Positions 22,450 to 35,500 of a DNA stretch of 64,000 nt are shown here, one piece after another (the first letter of the stretch is position 1; each line of letters begins with the position of its first letter). Where the stretch lies: the NCBI RefSeq assembly GCF_037392515.1, contig NC_090288.1:58885673-58949672 (forward strand). The letters are read 5' to 3'. Source of the stretch: Haliotis asinina. Taxonomy: Eukaryota > Mollusca > Gastropoda > Lepetellida > Haliotidae. Made by a program: the position numbers and the translations under genes. The notes beneath the pieces are model-generated. The model was not told where the DNA came from. It saw only the letters and a program-made list of their open reading frames with translations, and did no database searches.

Positions 22450-23325
22450 CACTCGAGATACCTGCTGAGCCAGCAGCTGTTCACTGTCCCGCTACGGACA
22501 TGGGTTCGAGTGACCACCTGGGTCATTCACTCTGTGGACAGGAGGTAACACTGGTCTTGAGTGTCATTTAAGTAGCTATAACTTTAGTTCAAACAATGGA
22601 AAGACTTCGCCTGTGTCCCCCCTGAAATTCCAGTCAAGTCCAATCATATCACATGAATATATACTTCTCATTTGATAACAATGAGTTTTAACATGTTTCT
22701 TTTATCGTATGTCCGCCATATAGCTGGAATATTGCTGAGTGCGGCGTATGTTAACATAATGAAAGACTTCTGAAAATGCCACGCAAAGAAACGTTTTCTC
22801 ATTGTCAAAATTTAGGGGTGATACAGGCGGACGTCTTACCCAGTCAATGGGGTTGAAATGAAAAGTTTTCTTTAGCCAAAGCAGTAACGTCTCTCAAGGT
22901 TAAAACTGAAGGTGTTGCAAACATGATTTTGTATTTGCATAGACATTTTTCTGTATTGCTTAGATCACCATGAATATTTAAAACATTGTGGTAATGTTTT
23001 TTGATCAAAACACACCTGATGCATAGGCCCAATCAAAGAATCTTGATGCAGTTATGGACTTGTCATCACTTGTGCCATTGTAATTTATGATAACCGACCA
23101 AAGTCACACAAGAACTACATGTTCGTACTTTTGATGGACATGGCTTTCAATTTTTTATGCTTGGCAATAAGACTTTTCAGTACAGTCCAAGTATCTAAGA
23201 TTCAGAAGTTGCCTGTGTGCACAAACCTCTCATTATCTAATTCTGTTTGTATTCTATTAACAATATGTGTTGCAGCGGTTTCCTACTACAGTAAAGCAGT
23301 GCTGGCTGATGGTGCAAAGAAATGA
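22450..23325 (+). CDS. Unrecognised gene, two 3' exons
   Basis: Exon 22450-22544 has a good acceptor (TTTTTCCTTTTCAG) and donor (GTAACA). It ends with two bases left over, and the exon 23292-23325 (acceptor TTTCCTACTACAG) completes that codon and reaches a TGA. The joined frame reads SQQLFTVPLRTWVRVTTWVI, then HSVDRSKAVLADGAKK. The segment is basic and Trp/Val-rich, but I do not recognise the family. The 5' exon(s) were not found; they would lie upstream, possibly on the other side of HEXIM. The phase match across two good splice sites is the main support. It is convergent with HAUS7, with stop codons 258 bp apart. Confidence 0.4.
22712..22748 (+). mobile_element. SINE family II tail fragment
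   Basis: The stretch CGCCATATAGCTGGAATATT followed by GCTGAGTGCGGCGTA is the family's 3' end only, in the intron of the unrecognised gene. Confidence 0.6.
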
Positions 23326-23448
23326 GTATAATGGTGTTATCAGTTGCCCAGCAACAATGGAAAATTAATTACCTTTGTCCATTATTGTCTCCATTTTATT
23401 ATTTTTGTTAAAGAGAAGTATGAAGAGTTATAGATGACAGAGGTAACA

Positions 23449-23454
23449 TTTATT
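23449..23454 (-). terminator. Candidate HAUS7 polyadenylation signal
   Basis: AATAAA lies on the minus strand, 129 bp past the HAUS7 stop codon. It is the nearest canonical hexamer and gives a short 3' UTR. Confidence 0.5.
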
Positions 23455-23582
23455 TCATGGATATATAAGCAAAATAGATTTAATATATATTTCATTTTGC
23501 AAGGATGCCGAGGAATGTACAATAACAGCTTATGGCTAGTATTTACATCTTGTGAGGAGTAGATAACATAGAGGAATGAAGA

Positions 23583-26500
23583 CTAGGATTCCTGGCGTTG
23601 AAGGGACTCTTCCAGGATGCTGATGTACTCCTGGAACTTGTCTCTAGCAGACTGGCTGGCACATACTGAAAAAGGGTATTCAGGACTAACTTCAGCGGTT
23701 TCATTAGGGCAGGTGCCATACATTCAGATGACAAGATCACACCCAACCCTCACAAACGCACTTGCCTGTGTGTGTAAAGATACACAGAAGTTATTATTTC
23801 TTGTTAAAGGTTCAGTTTACATTTGTTTGATCAGGGGACTTGTTCCACCATACATTTTCACTGCATTAAGACCAGTTCATGATTTCCTCCTAACGGTGCA
23901 CACATCAACCACATATTTGTTAACTTGGTGAAAATTCCAATTACTCTATATAACTGAAAAAAATTGAGCGAATGGGTATGTAAGATGTAGTACTTGGTAA
24001 GAGAAAATTATGAAATGGTGTACTAATCATCTTACACACAAATCTTGCATACTGTAATATGTGAGGTAATTGTTTCATATTAGCATACCACTGCATGCAA
24101 ATCAATGATTGACCGCAGAGAATTAAATACGTTATGGCAGCTGATAAATATTTCTTTTCTGAAGAAAAGATTGGCCAATTATTAACACATATTCTCTAAA
24201 ACTCAGGGACAGTGTTATTGATTCATCGTTAAATTTATACAAAGAACAGGTCATACGCTGTGTTATTGCCAGTTAAAAGCCATTCCTCTCTCCTCGAGGG
24301 TCGTCATATTGCTAGAAGTATACCTCTAATAAGGTAAGTAATCATGTATTTGAGATGCCATGAACATACAATTGAATAAACAGTGATGGTACCTAAGCTG
24401 TTCACTTTGTGGTCAGTCTCTGTGTCAATGGACTCCTGTCCAAGTTGTGTGTATGTGATGCGGATTTGGCTGATGCTCCTCAGCAGCTGAAACGAGATCA
24501 AGGGCTGCTTAGCTGGCATTGATCTATATACAAAGTGCAATGGTCAAATATCAAAGTGTGCGTTATTGTATAATCTGAATCTTTGGTCCCAAAATGTTGT
24601 ACAAGGACAACCCACCTCGTGAAACTGGTGTAGGATAGTGTGTACTCTCTTGAAGGCCTTGCCAAGGCCTGTGAGGGACGGGGGAGTCTTGTTGCACCAG
24701 TGTCGCATCTCGTTCTCATAGCAGTAGGTGAAACTGACCATCAGCTGGGACAACTCTGAGAGCACAACAGTCAATGTCCGACTCATAGTGTCCAACTGGT
24801 CATTCTCGGTACTGGCTTGGTGTTTGTGCTGCACACAGAAAAATATTCCTCAGAGTGTGAGTGAGTGAGTGAGTTTAGTTTTACACAGCATTCATCAATA
24901 TTTAAGCTATATGGCGGCGGTATGTAAATAATGGAGTCTGGACCAGACAATCCAGTAATCAACAACATGAGCATTCGGCGCAATTAGGAACCGATGACCT
25001 GTGTCAACCAAGTCAGTGAACCTGACCACCCACTCCCGTTAAGTCTCCTCTTACGACAAGCTAGTTGTCTTTTATAGCAAGCATGGGTTGCTGAAAGCCT
25101 ATTCTACCCTGGGACTTTCACAGGTCCTATTCCTCAGAAGTAGGTAAACAATGTAGTGAAGGTTTTGCATACATGCATCAGTTGTTTATGACCTGATATA
25201 CTGCTAGGACTAGTACTCCATGTACGGGCACTTGATGGACTTCAAAGGCATAGCTTGTTTCTAATTAGGGACTGTAAATAATCTATGGCTAGGAGTGGTG
25301 GTGGTGATTTTCAGAGGGAAGTGGGGGAGGGGTTAATGAATTTCATACACGTTCTGAAGGGGGGTTAATTTCTTTTGTACATGACAGGGAGGGTTGGGGT
25401 CAGTTATTGTGTACATTATTTAGGGTGTGTGTGTAAATCTTATTGTATATGCAACTCCATAAAAATCATCATCACATCCCGTAGCCACAAATTATGAATG
25501 GTCTCTTTATTTCTCTATTAGAGTGACCATAACATGCTCTGAACTAGTTAAAAGCCTATGGACATTATAATTTTTTCACCGGTCACGAGGGTACCTCAGG
25601 GGTGAGGGGAACACAAAGATCAAGGGTACCTTAACACATGGTCCCCAAGGGACTATTGAACAATGTATCTGTCTTACCAAACACTTCAATGTATATTTTG
25701 AACTGTTTGCACCATGGCTATCGGATCCTACACTTCTTAGTAAAGTCGCAGTGATGTAATTCCCCTTCGTAATATTCACAGGGACTACATTTGAACGTTC
25801 AAAGTTATTAGAAAGAGGGTCAGATGCTTGCATAGCAATTGCTTGATTTTGTGGATGACACAAGAAAAACATTTAGATTTGTCTCCCTTTCATCGATTTC
25901 CATTTGCAAAACATCTGTAATTTCTGTGATTCTTCAAAGGCATTTAGAAGTTGGCATAGTAATACATGACAATTTTATGGATAGCAACTTCTTGGGTTTA
26001 TTTTCACGGTGTTTTTTTTGGCTTATCCTAGCCCCCTCATCAGGTTGAGCTGAACTGTTCAGATGAACAGTTCATTAGTTCAGCTCAACCTGATGAAGGG
26101 GCTAGGATAAGCCCTGAAATGTCGTGAAAATAACCCAAGAAGTTGCTATCCATAAAATTGTCATGTATTGGTAATTTCCATGCATCTTGCATAATTTAAT
26201 GTTATTCGAGATAAAATTGTAACTACCACAAAGTACTAAATAAGTTATTGGCAGCAGGGTGTATTGCAGTGCACCTCACTTGTACATGGGGTTCACTGAA
26301 AATAACAGAAGAGTGCTCAGCCAATCAGACAGCATCATTTACTTGTGAGGTAAAATAAGTTGATTTGTTAGTTGTTGAAAAGTGCATGCCACAATATTTT
26401 CACAGAATTACGACTGTCTCTAAAATTCAAGGGTGAAAAGGGAAATCTGCACAAAATGTGCATTGAATGATGCACGACAGATAAAATGTAGTCTGTCAAA

Positions 26501-29500
26501 CCAATAAAGCTTATCAGTTGATCACTGCTTACATGGGACTGATATACATACCTGCAGCTGTTATGCAGCAGGATTACTTCGGTGCAGTGTAAAACAAACA
26601 AACAAATGCTTACATTCTGCCTGAAGTCTGTGAGTATTTCAGTTTGGCGATGGAGGTCCTTGGTGACCTGAGTGGCCAGGTCTGTGAGGGCAGGCAGGTC
26701 AGGGGCTGGAGGACTGCAAGCACACATGGACATTACTTGAATAGTGTGAAGTGAAGCCCAAATCAATAAGATTTTACAAGAGAGACATGATCCACAGAAA
26801 TATTGGACTCCGAAATGATATATTTAAACGGTTACATGGGTACAATATATATACACTCAACATATCTCTGCAGGTGATGAGTGAGTGAGTGAGTGAGTTA
26901 ATGTTTAACGTCACATCGGCAATATCTCAGCCATATTGTGACGAGAACATTTAAATTAAATATATGCATATGGAAAAATCTGTCAACGGAGGACAGTAAA
27001 ACAACTAGCATATCACAGTTTTAAGTAAAACTAGTATGGAAAGTTAAAACTAATAGCACTATTTAGACAATACATAATAAAAACAGACTATAGATCGCCA
27101 ACAACTGAAGGTAGATCACCACACTAGGGACCATGGGGACTTACAGTACCTTTGCTACCTGCATGGACCCTAGTTGGATTTACATCATCCCCTCAGCTGC
27201 TGGCGATTGTACGAAAGGTTAGCCAAAATTAAAACAACATGAATACTACGATTAAAAACCTGGCAGACTTAAATTTACTGTGAATGTTTGTGGACTTACG
27301 TACCCTCTCAGGAGGACAATAATTTTACAATACTTCAACCCCCTTTGAGGGTACAGCCGCCAACAATTCAAGTTACTAATTCAAACTACCAATCATTAAA
27401 ATACATCTATTTACAGAAACATACTATTCAAAATTCACCCAAAAAATCAATTTCTTTTAAAAAACCTATAATAAAATGAGAATTAATGTTGGTAAAAAGA
27501 TCCTTCATTGTTTTAACTGTAAAATATTTATCCCTTGTGATGGAGAATTCAACACAGTCAAGCAGAATATGCTTGACCGTGACTCTCTCATCACAAGGGA
27601 TGCAAAATCGAGGATCCTCACCTTTCAACAGGTATGCATGAGTATATCTAGTGTGGCCAACACGACATCATCGTAGTATGACCTCTTCAAATCTGGATTG
27701 ACAACCCAAGTGGGTATAACCAATGTAAAGTTTTATCTCATGTAATTTATTTATACCCACTTGGGTGTCCCACTTCTTTTGCATCAGATCACGGATGTAA
27801 GATCTAATGGTGGCTTTGTAATCACTGTAGGGAATAAGAAGCGGTGTCACAGATTTGTTGAGTGCTGCCTTGGCAGCAAGATCGGCCATTGTGTTCCCTG
27901 AAATGCCTACATGGCTGGGTAACCAACAGAAGACGATGTCGTATTGGCCAGTAGCAAGATTATTATACAATTCAATAATGTCAATTAAAAGTGGATGTTT
28001 ACATGATAAATTTTTAATCGCCTGGAGACAAGAAAGAGAGTCTGAATAGATTATATATTGTTTACGTTTAGGGTGTCTTTGAATATATTTGAGAGCTGTT
28101 AATATGGCGTTAGCTTCAGCTGTAAAAATAGAACTACTAACTGGTAATCTAGAAGATATTGTTCTGGATCCAATGACAGTGGCACAAGCCACAGCGCCAC
28201 CATCCTTGGACCCATCTGTAAATAAGGATTTATAATTGCTATATTTATGTTTTAATTGATTATATTTTTGCTTATATTGTAATTCATTAGTCTCTGATTT
28301 TTTAAATGTGGTCAATGTTAGGTCTACTTGAGGCCTGACCAACTGCCAGGGAGTAGAAGAAAGAAGACGGGAGGGAGCTATGTTTTCCAGCTGAATCCCA
28401 GCAGCAGAAAGAAAAGGTGTAATTCTATGTCCCAGAGGCGGGACAAGAGAAGACTTTTTGTTGTATAAATCCTCATAAAGGGGATTGAAAACACAGTTAT
28501 ATGCAGGGTTAGAATGATTAGAGTATAATTTAGTAATGTATTGTAAAGCTAACTTTATACGGCGCTGCTCAAGAGAAGGTTCATCAGCTTCAACATAGAG
28601 ACTCTCAATAGGTGAAGTTCTAAAAGATCCAAGACAAAGTCTCAGACCTTGATGATGGACAGGATCAAGAAGTTTAAGATTGCTTTTGCAGGCTCCCCCG
28701 TAAACGATTGAGCCATAATCAAGTTTAGAACGAACTAGTGATCGATAGAGATGGAGAAGGGTAGCTTGATCCCCTCCCCATTTTGAATTTGAAACAACTT
28801 TCAACAAGTCAAGTGCTTTCAGGCATTTAGTTTTAAGTGATTTAATATGTGGTAAAAAAGTTAAATGTGAATCAAAGATTAGACCCAAGAACTTGGCTTC
28901 CTTCACAACTTTAATGGGCGTCCCATCTAGAGACAGTTCAGGATCTTTATGGGGTTTATATCTACGACAAAAATGTATGCAGTTAGTTTTCGATTTAGAA
29001 AATTTGAAGCCGTTTTCAAGACACCATTTATTTATTTTGTTTAAACAAAGCTGCAGTTGCCGTTCAATGGTATGCATATTTTTCCCACGACAAGAAATAT
29101 TAAAATCATCCACAAATAACGATCCATCAATTGAATCGTTTAAAACTTTTGATAAACTATTTATCTTGATGCTAAAAAGTGTGACAGACAGAATACTGCC
29201 TTGTGGAACACCCTGATCCTGATTGTAATGATCAGACAGGGTAGAACCCACTCGAACTTGAAACTGTCTGTTATTTAAAAAGTTGGCAATAAATTGAGGC
29301 AAACGACCTCGCAAGCCGAAGTCATGTAAATCTCTTAAAATACCATATTTCCAGGTTGTGTCATATGCCTTCTCAAGATCAAAAAAGATAGACACAGCAT
29401 GTTGATTATTAATCAGTGCATTTTTAACAAATGATTCCAGTCGCACTAAGTGATCGACAGTACTTCTGTTTTTATGGAAACCACACTGTATATCAGTTAT

Positions 29501-32500
29501 AAGGTTATTTGTTTCCAAGTACCAAACAAGTCGATTATTTATCATGCGTTCCATGGTCTTGCAAACACAGCTAGTTAACGAAATCGGACGATAATTGGAT
29601 GGATCGGTATGATCACGTCCAGGTTTAGGTATGGGTACTACTATGGCGTCACGCCATGATGAAGGAAAGTTACCCGATGTCCAAATATCATCAAAAATAT
29701 TTAGGAGAGTTTCTAGGCAGGATTCTGGTAAGTGCTTCAGGAGTTGATAATGTATGTTATCAGCTCCTGTAGCAGTATCATGAGCTTGATCAAGAGCAGT
29801 ATGGAGCTCATGAATAGAAAAAGTTTCATTATAATCTTCCCCATTATCTGAGTTGAAATTAATAGTTTTCTTTTCTTGTTGTTTTTGATACTGCTGGAAT
29901 TTAGGTAAATAATTAGAAGAGGAAGAGTGTTTAGCAAGGGTTTCACCCAGTTTATTTGCGATATCTGATTTATCGGTAAGTACTTGATCTCCATGTTTAA
30001 GATGATTGACAGTAGATTTAGTACCTTTACCTTTAATTTTCTGGACCATATTCCATACCTTGGACATGGGTGTCCGAGAATTTATTTTAGATACATAATT
30101 TTGCCAAGATTGGCGTTTGTTCTGTTTAAAAGTACGCCGTGCTTTAGCATTTAAAATTTTAAATTTATTCAAATTATGCACCATAGGATGGCGACGGAAA
30201 TAATGTTCTGCTTTTTTTTGCCTTCCTAGCTTGTTTGCATTCATCATTGAACCATGGTTTTCTTATGTGTGGAACTGCAGAGGACTTTGGTATACACTCA
30301 TCAGCTATGGAGTTCAATTCATCAGAAAAACATTTAATAGCATCAGGAACGTCAGTAAAACGTTCAGGTTTAAGCTTTTCAGCACACAGTGTTTCATATA
30401 AAGTCCAGTTAGCCTCTTTAAAATTCCGTCTTGATGATGGAGGAACATCAGATGGAGTTACAGATTTTAATATAGTAGGAAAATGGTCACTTCCACAGAG
30501 GTCATCATGGACTGACCATTCGAATTCATTAAGTAGTTCTGAATTTGTGAGTGACAGGTCAAGAGCAGAATAGGTCCCTGTCCCAGGGTGTAAATACGTA
30601 TTGGAACCATCATTATAAATACATAAATCGTTGTCAGAACAGAAGTCCTCCAACAACTTACCTTTAGCGTTTATATTTACACTACCCCAGAGAGGGTTGT
30701 GCCCATTTAAATCTCCCATTATAATACAGGGCTTCGGGAGTTGGTCATAGAGAGCTTGCAGATCAGTTTTGGCAAACGTTGAAGACAGCGAAATATACAG
30801 CGAGCATAGCGTAAACGCTACATGTAAAGTAATTCTCACAGCAACAGCCTGCATATTAGTATTAAGTGATACAGGGCTTTGAATAACGTTTTGTCTGACT
30901 AGAACGGATGACCCGCCAGTGGCTCTATCACCCGGAGGTGAAAAAGAATGATATGCATTAAAATGGCGAAGGTCAAATGCATCTGTTTGTTTTAAATATG
31001 TCTCTTGGAGACATAACGCTGAAGGTGTGAAATCTTGGACTAATAGCTGTAATTCATGTAAATTAGTCCTCAAACCTCTGCAGTTCCATTGTACAATATT
31101 GTTGGAATAAACTATCTTTTGGGGGGATTTTTTGGGGATGTACCCCGCACTCTTTTGGAGGGCGACAAGCTATGTGCCCTAGAATGGACGTTTTCAGAAA
31201 CGTCCATATCTTCAAGAGACCCATATTTATTAAACAATTGAATTTTATTTTGTGACCCCTTAGGAGCTCTGCCACTTTGTTGCTTTGAAGCATCAGACTT
31301 AGGTTTGGGTTTAGTTTTAACAATTTGTTGTCTATCAGCTGTTGAATGAGACTCAGAGCATGACTGTGAAGATGACTTATGATCAGAGGACTTTGATGTA
31401 GTAGGAAGTGATTCCTCAGTCTGGGATGATATAGCAGGGTATAAAACCTGTGGGGAGTCGGAACTGACCCAAGTCAAGGTAGTTTGGCATCCTGTGGATG
31501 ATTTTGTTATTTTAGAGTTGGATTCAGATGATGATTTTGCTACTGTAGCATAACTTTCTAGAAGGTCAGATCTCTTCACCAGTTTCTTTGCCTCAGAAAA
31601 AGAGATATTTTGGGTGAACTTTATTTTGTTAATCGCCATTTGCTCTTTCCATATTGGACACTGTTTTGACGAAGATGAATGGTCGCCAGAGCAGTTAGTG
31701 CATTTTTTAAAGTCACTGTCACAATCTTCTGTTGTGTGTGTCTTCTCACCACAGTGAGCACACACAACAGACAATGTGCAGGTAGATACACCGTGTCCAT
31801 ATTTCTGACATTTAAAACACCTGAGCGGGTTGGGGATGTAGGTTTCAACTTGGATATTGCAGTAACCCGCCTTTACTGATTTGGGAGCATTTGGCAATGA
31901 AAAAGAAAACAGATAGGTATTTGTTTGGATTGTTTCATTGTTTTTTCGGGTGGAAAAGCGCTTCACATACAGCACACCTTGATCCTTCATTTCGCATGCT
32001 ATATCAAGCTCGGACATGTCAGCAAACAACCGATCACGATCTCTGACGATACCTATACTTGTGTTCAAGGTCTTGTGAGCAGAGACCGTGACCGGAATGC
32101 CCACAAAAGATTCAATGTTCATCAGATTGGTTGTCTGCTGTTTCTTGCCACACTCTATTAGTAATGCACCCGAACGCAAGCGTCTAATGTTCTTGACATC
32201 CCCAGCAATACCTTGAATGCCCTTAGATACTGCGAAAGGGTTCAACTTCAATGGTGTCTTGTCCGGAGTCTCAATAACGAGGAAACGTGGCCAATACTCA
32301 ATCGATAGAGACGGTCTATGAGAAGTATCAACGGGATCAATTTCAAGTGGACGTTTGGTTTTTTTGGGGGGTATTTCATAAGCCATGATTGGTGTCATAT
32401 GATTCATCATCCGAGCTCCCCACCCACCATGGAGTATCACAAGGACAATGCTAAAGCAAGCGGGCCTCCAGCTTGCAGCACCAAGGATACCCGGATGATA

Positions 32501-35500
32501 TACTCCAGCAGAAGAATTAAGAGATTAATAATTCTACCAGATTGGCCCATGAGCCACCGCCTTCTGGCATAGGACTCTAGGCAAATTACAGAACAACATA
32601 CTTCAAATTCAAAATGTTTTAGATTATATAGTCAAGTCCAAATTTACAACGATTCCAAATGATATATGTGCATTGATAAATATAATAATGCCCCATGCAC
32701 AGGGCTTGGCATGACCAGCCGATTGGTCGAACCGGGCCTATTCGACCACCCGTCTAGGCGAAGTCAGGGCCGAAGTGGTGTATTGAGCAACAGGAACACG
32801 GTTGCAAGCTCCTATTGCTCTCAACCACCAGGATCCCCTCCTCCGCCGACACAGGGCTGCAACCCACGGCAAACGGGTTGGTGGACCAAATATCCTCCCG
32901 GGTCCACTACGGGGATGTCGGCGAGCTCTTGGCGTTACCCAGCACCCACCACGAGGAGGTGGCTCGCCACGGGTGCCCTGCAGGTGATGAAGATACTATA
33001 CCAAGCAAATAGCTGTACAGGTGACACATTTTGCAACTGCCCACATTTGTACAGTTGACCCGTTTTGGGACTGTCCACATACCTGTACAGGTGAAAGGTT
33101 TTGTAACTGTCCACAAATCTGCACAGGTTGCATACTTTGTGACTGTCCACATACCTGTCCTTGTTGAATCCTTTCTCCACCCACTGGACTTCCAGTTTAC
33201 GCTGCAGGTCTAATGGTAGCAGACTCACACGGCTGTTGAACAGGACTTCTGTCTTCTCCTGATTTGCCAGCCTATCCATCAGGAGACAATCGGCACCAAA
33301 CTGCTCTGTCAACCCAGTGCTTGGGCTGTTTATATAAATGCTGTCAGTTTTGAAATATTTTCCAGTAGCATTGTGTTTTTTTTATTATGAAAATGAAGTA
33401 CAGATATTTCCATGTGAAATAACATACAGTACTGCCACTGCATTTGATGTGAATATAAAAACTTTTATTGTTGCAAAGGTGTGCTAATATAAAGATGACT
33501 CAATCTGATTTAAAAGTATATCAAATTTGTGATTATGTGCCAAAAAGAATCAATGAGTGACTTGACAAAGCAGACAAGTTCATTTCTGACATTTAAAATA
33601 TACTATAAATCATAGCAAATGTAAAAAAAAAACCATGCATGTATTCTCTGACAAAGTTAACATTCAACTATTTGTACCTGACTACTCCTGGACTCTGCAG
33701 GGCAGCCATAGTTGTCTCCTCTGAGGCATCAATGATGCTGACCATGTCTATGAGTTGGGTCATGAAAGATGCCTGTTTGGAGACGGATGTGACGCCCTGA
33801 ATGGACAGAATACTCATCATTTTCCACATGACCACTTCGATATTCACATATACATCTTCTTGGAGGGGTTGGATACCTTTGTTTGTGCAGATACTGTATG
33901 TAAAACTGTATGTAACAGCAGGAGCATATACCCTTTAGCTCCCCCTTATTTTGCCTCTAATCATACTTCATGATAATTTGGCCCCACAAGTATTTATCTC
34001 CTCTTATCAAATTTAATTTAGACATGTTGTTATAATTGGAGATAATGTTGTACAACATCCCCTGGTAACATATCTTTTTTATTTTTTAACATTAATCCTG
34101 TGTGAATTTACTGTATGAAAATTCATTCTATAAAAAATCTTATAAAAATCTTTTCATTCATTGATGAATCAAGATTTTTTTTTAAATTCCTGGTTTTTCT
34201 TTAAAAAGTTCATTAATGTGAAAAATCCTACATACGCCATGAAAATGGATTTCCTGCCACAGTTCATATCAATAATGAAATATCTCCATAAAAAACATAC
34301 ATTACATAATAAAAGTAAACGGTATACTTTTAATACAGTATACTTTCAATGGTACAACCTGTCAAATAGACACTGTGGTGACTTGCTATTTTCATTACGT
34401 AAATAGTTTTGGGATCCTTTTTTTTCTACACAATGATACCACACTTAGCTACTTTTTGACATCCCATGCTTACCATAAGAGGCGACTCAGCTTGTCTTAA
34501 GAGGCGACTAACGGGATCGGGTGGTCAGGCTCGCTGACTTGGTTGGCACATGTCATCGGTTCCCAATTGCGCAGATCGATGCTCATGTTGCTGATCACTG
34601 GATTGTCTGGTCCAGGCTCGATTATTTACAGACTGCCGCCATATAGCTGGAATATTGCTGAGTGTGGCGTAAAACTAAACTCACTCACTCACTTTTTGAC
34701 ATTTTGTATCCAACCTCCTAACAACTGAATAACTACAGTTTGTAATTTGATCCATTAGTCTGAAGACCAGTAAATTATATTTCAACATACTTGTCCTTAA
34801 GTCAGCTTAAGTCTGCCAACAAACCTGATGAAAGAGCAAGCATACACTATGTAGTACTCACAATAAAGAAGTTGACATCCTGAAATCTTACTTTTCTTAT
34901 GTTTAAGGTAGAAAATAAAACACCATACATAAATATCTTTAGGATGCCATGTATCTACAAATCATTTAGTACTCACCCTGATGAGGTCAACATCATCGTA
35001 TCTACAAAGTCCCAGTGTGCTGGCTACATCAAGCAGTCCTACAAGAACACAATGATAAATGGATGCTTACACTGAATCTTAGGAAGGACACATTTGTCTG
35101 TTTCAACTTCAAGCAAACATTTAGGACCAAGTTCATTGTGGAAAGACAAAAGATGCACGTGCTGATCTGGAAAACAATGCTAAGTATGCTGGAAATTCTA
35201 GGAAACTTCTAACACTGTAAGGGTCAAATACTGTTTTCAACACTATGTAATTTGCATAACTGCATGTGATACTATTTTGGAAGGAAAGTCCAAACCCATC
35301 ACAAAGTTGACAGATACCATAGGCCCAGACTGAGTTTTGTGCCCCTCATCATCGATAGGTTTCTACTGTACTCAAGGGACACTACTCTACACAACGAATA
35401 AGGAGCACCAGGCAACAGAGACATGTGTGCCCCCAAGGAACTCATGATGGTGGTCTCACACAATATTTTAGGCATATACTCTTTGTTAAAATAACACTTC

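Larger units (their letters stand above)
26881..32977 (-). mobile_element. Full-length non-LTR retrotransposon, I/Nimb-like LINE
   Basis: The element is 6,097 bp with identical 13-bp target-site duplications (26868-26880 and 32978-32990). In order on the minus strand: a GC-rich 5' leader (32977 to about 32440), ORF1 with zinc knuckles, ORF2 with endonuclease, reverse transcriptase and RNase H, a C-terminal CCHC-like zinc finger, a 3' UTR, and an ACTC-repeat tail (26881-26897). RNase H in ORF2 plus a CCHC-bearing ORF1 points to the I superfamily. It sits in HAUS7 intron 6, sense to the gene. ORF2 carries one frame break and one in-frame stop, so this copy is young but probably not autonomous. 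Confidence 0.93.

Noticed and set aside
25576-25872. 98-aa minus-strand frame in a HAUS7 intron
   Set aside because: No motif recognised. It is possibly part of a repeat next to the palindrome, but I cannot support a call.
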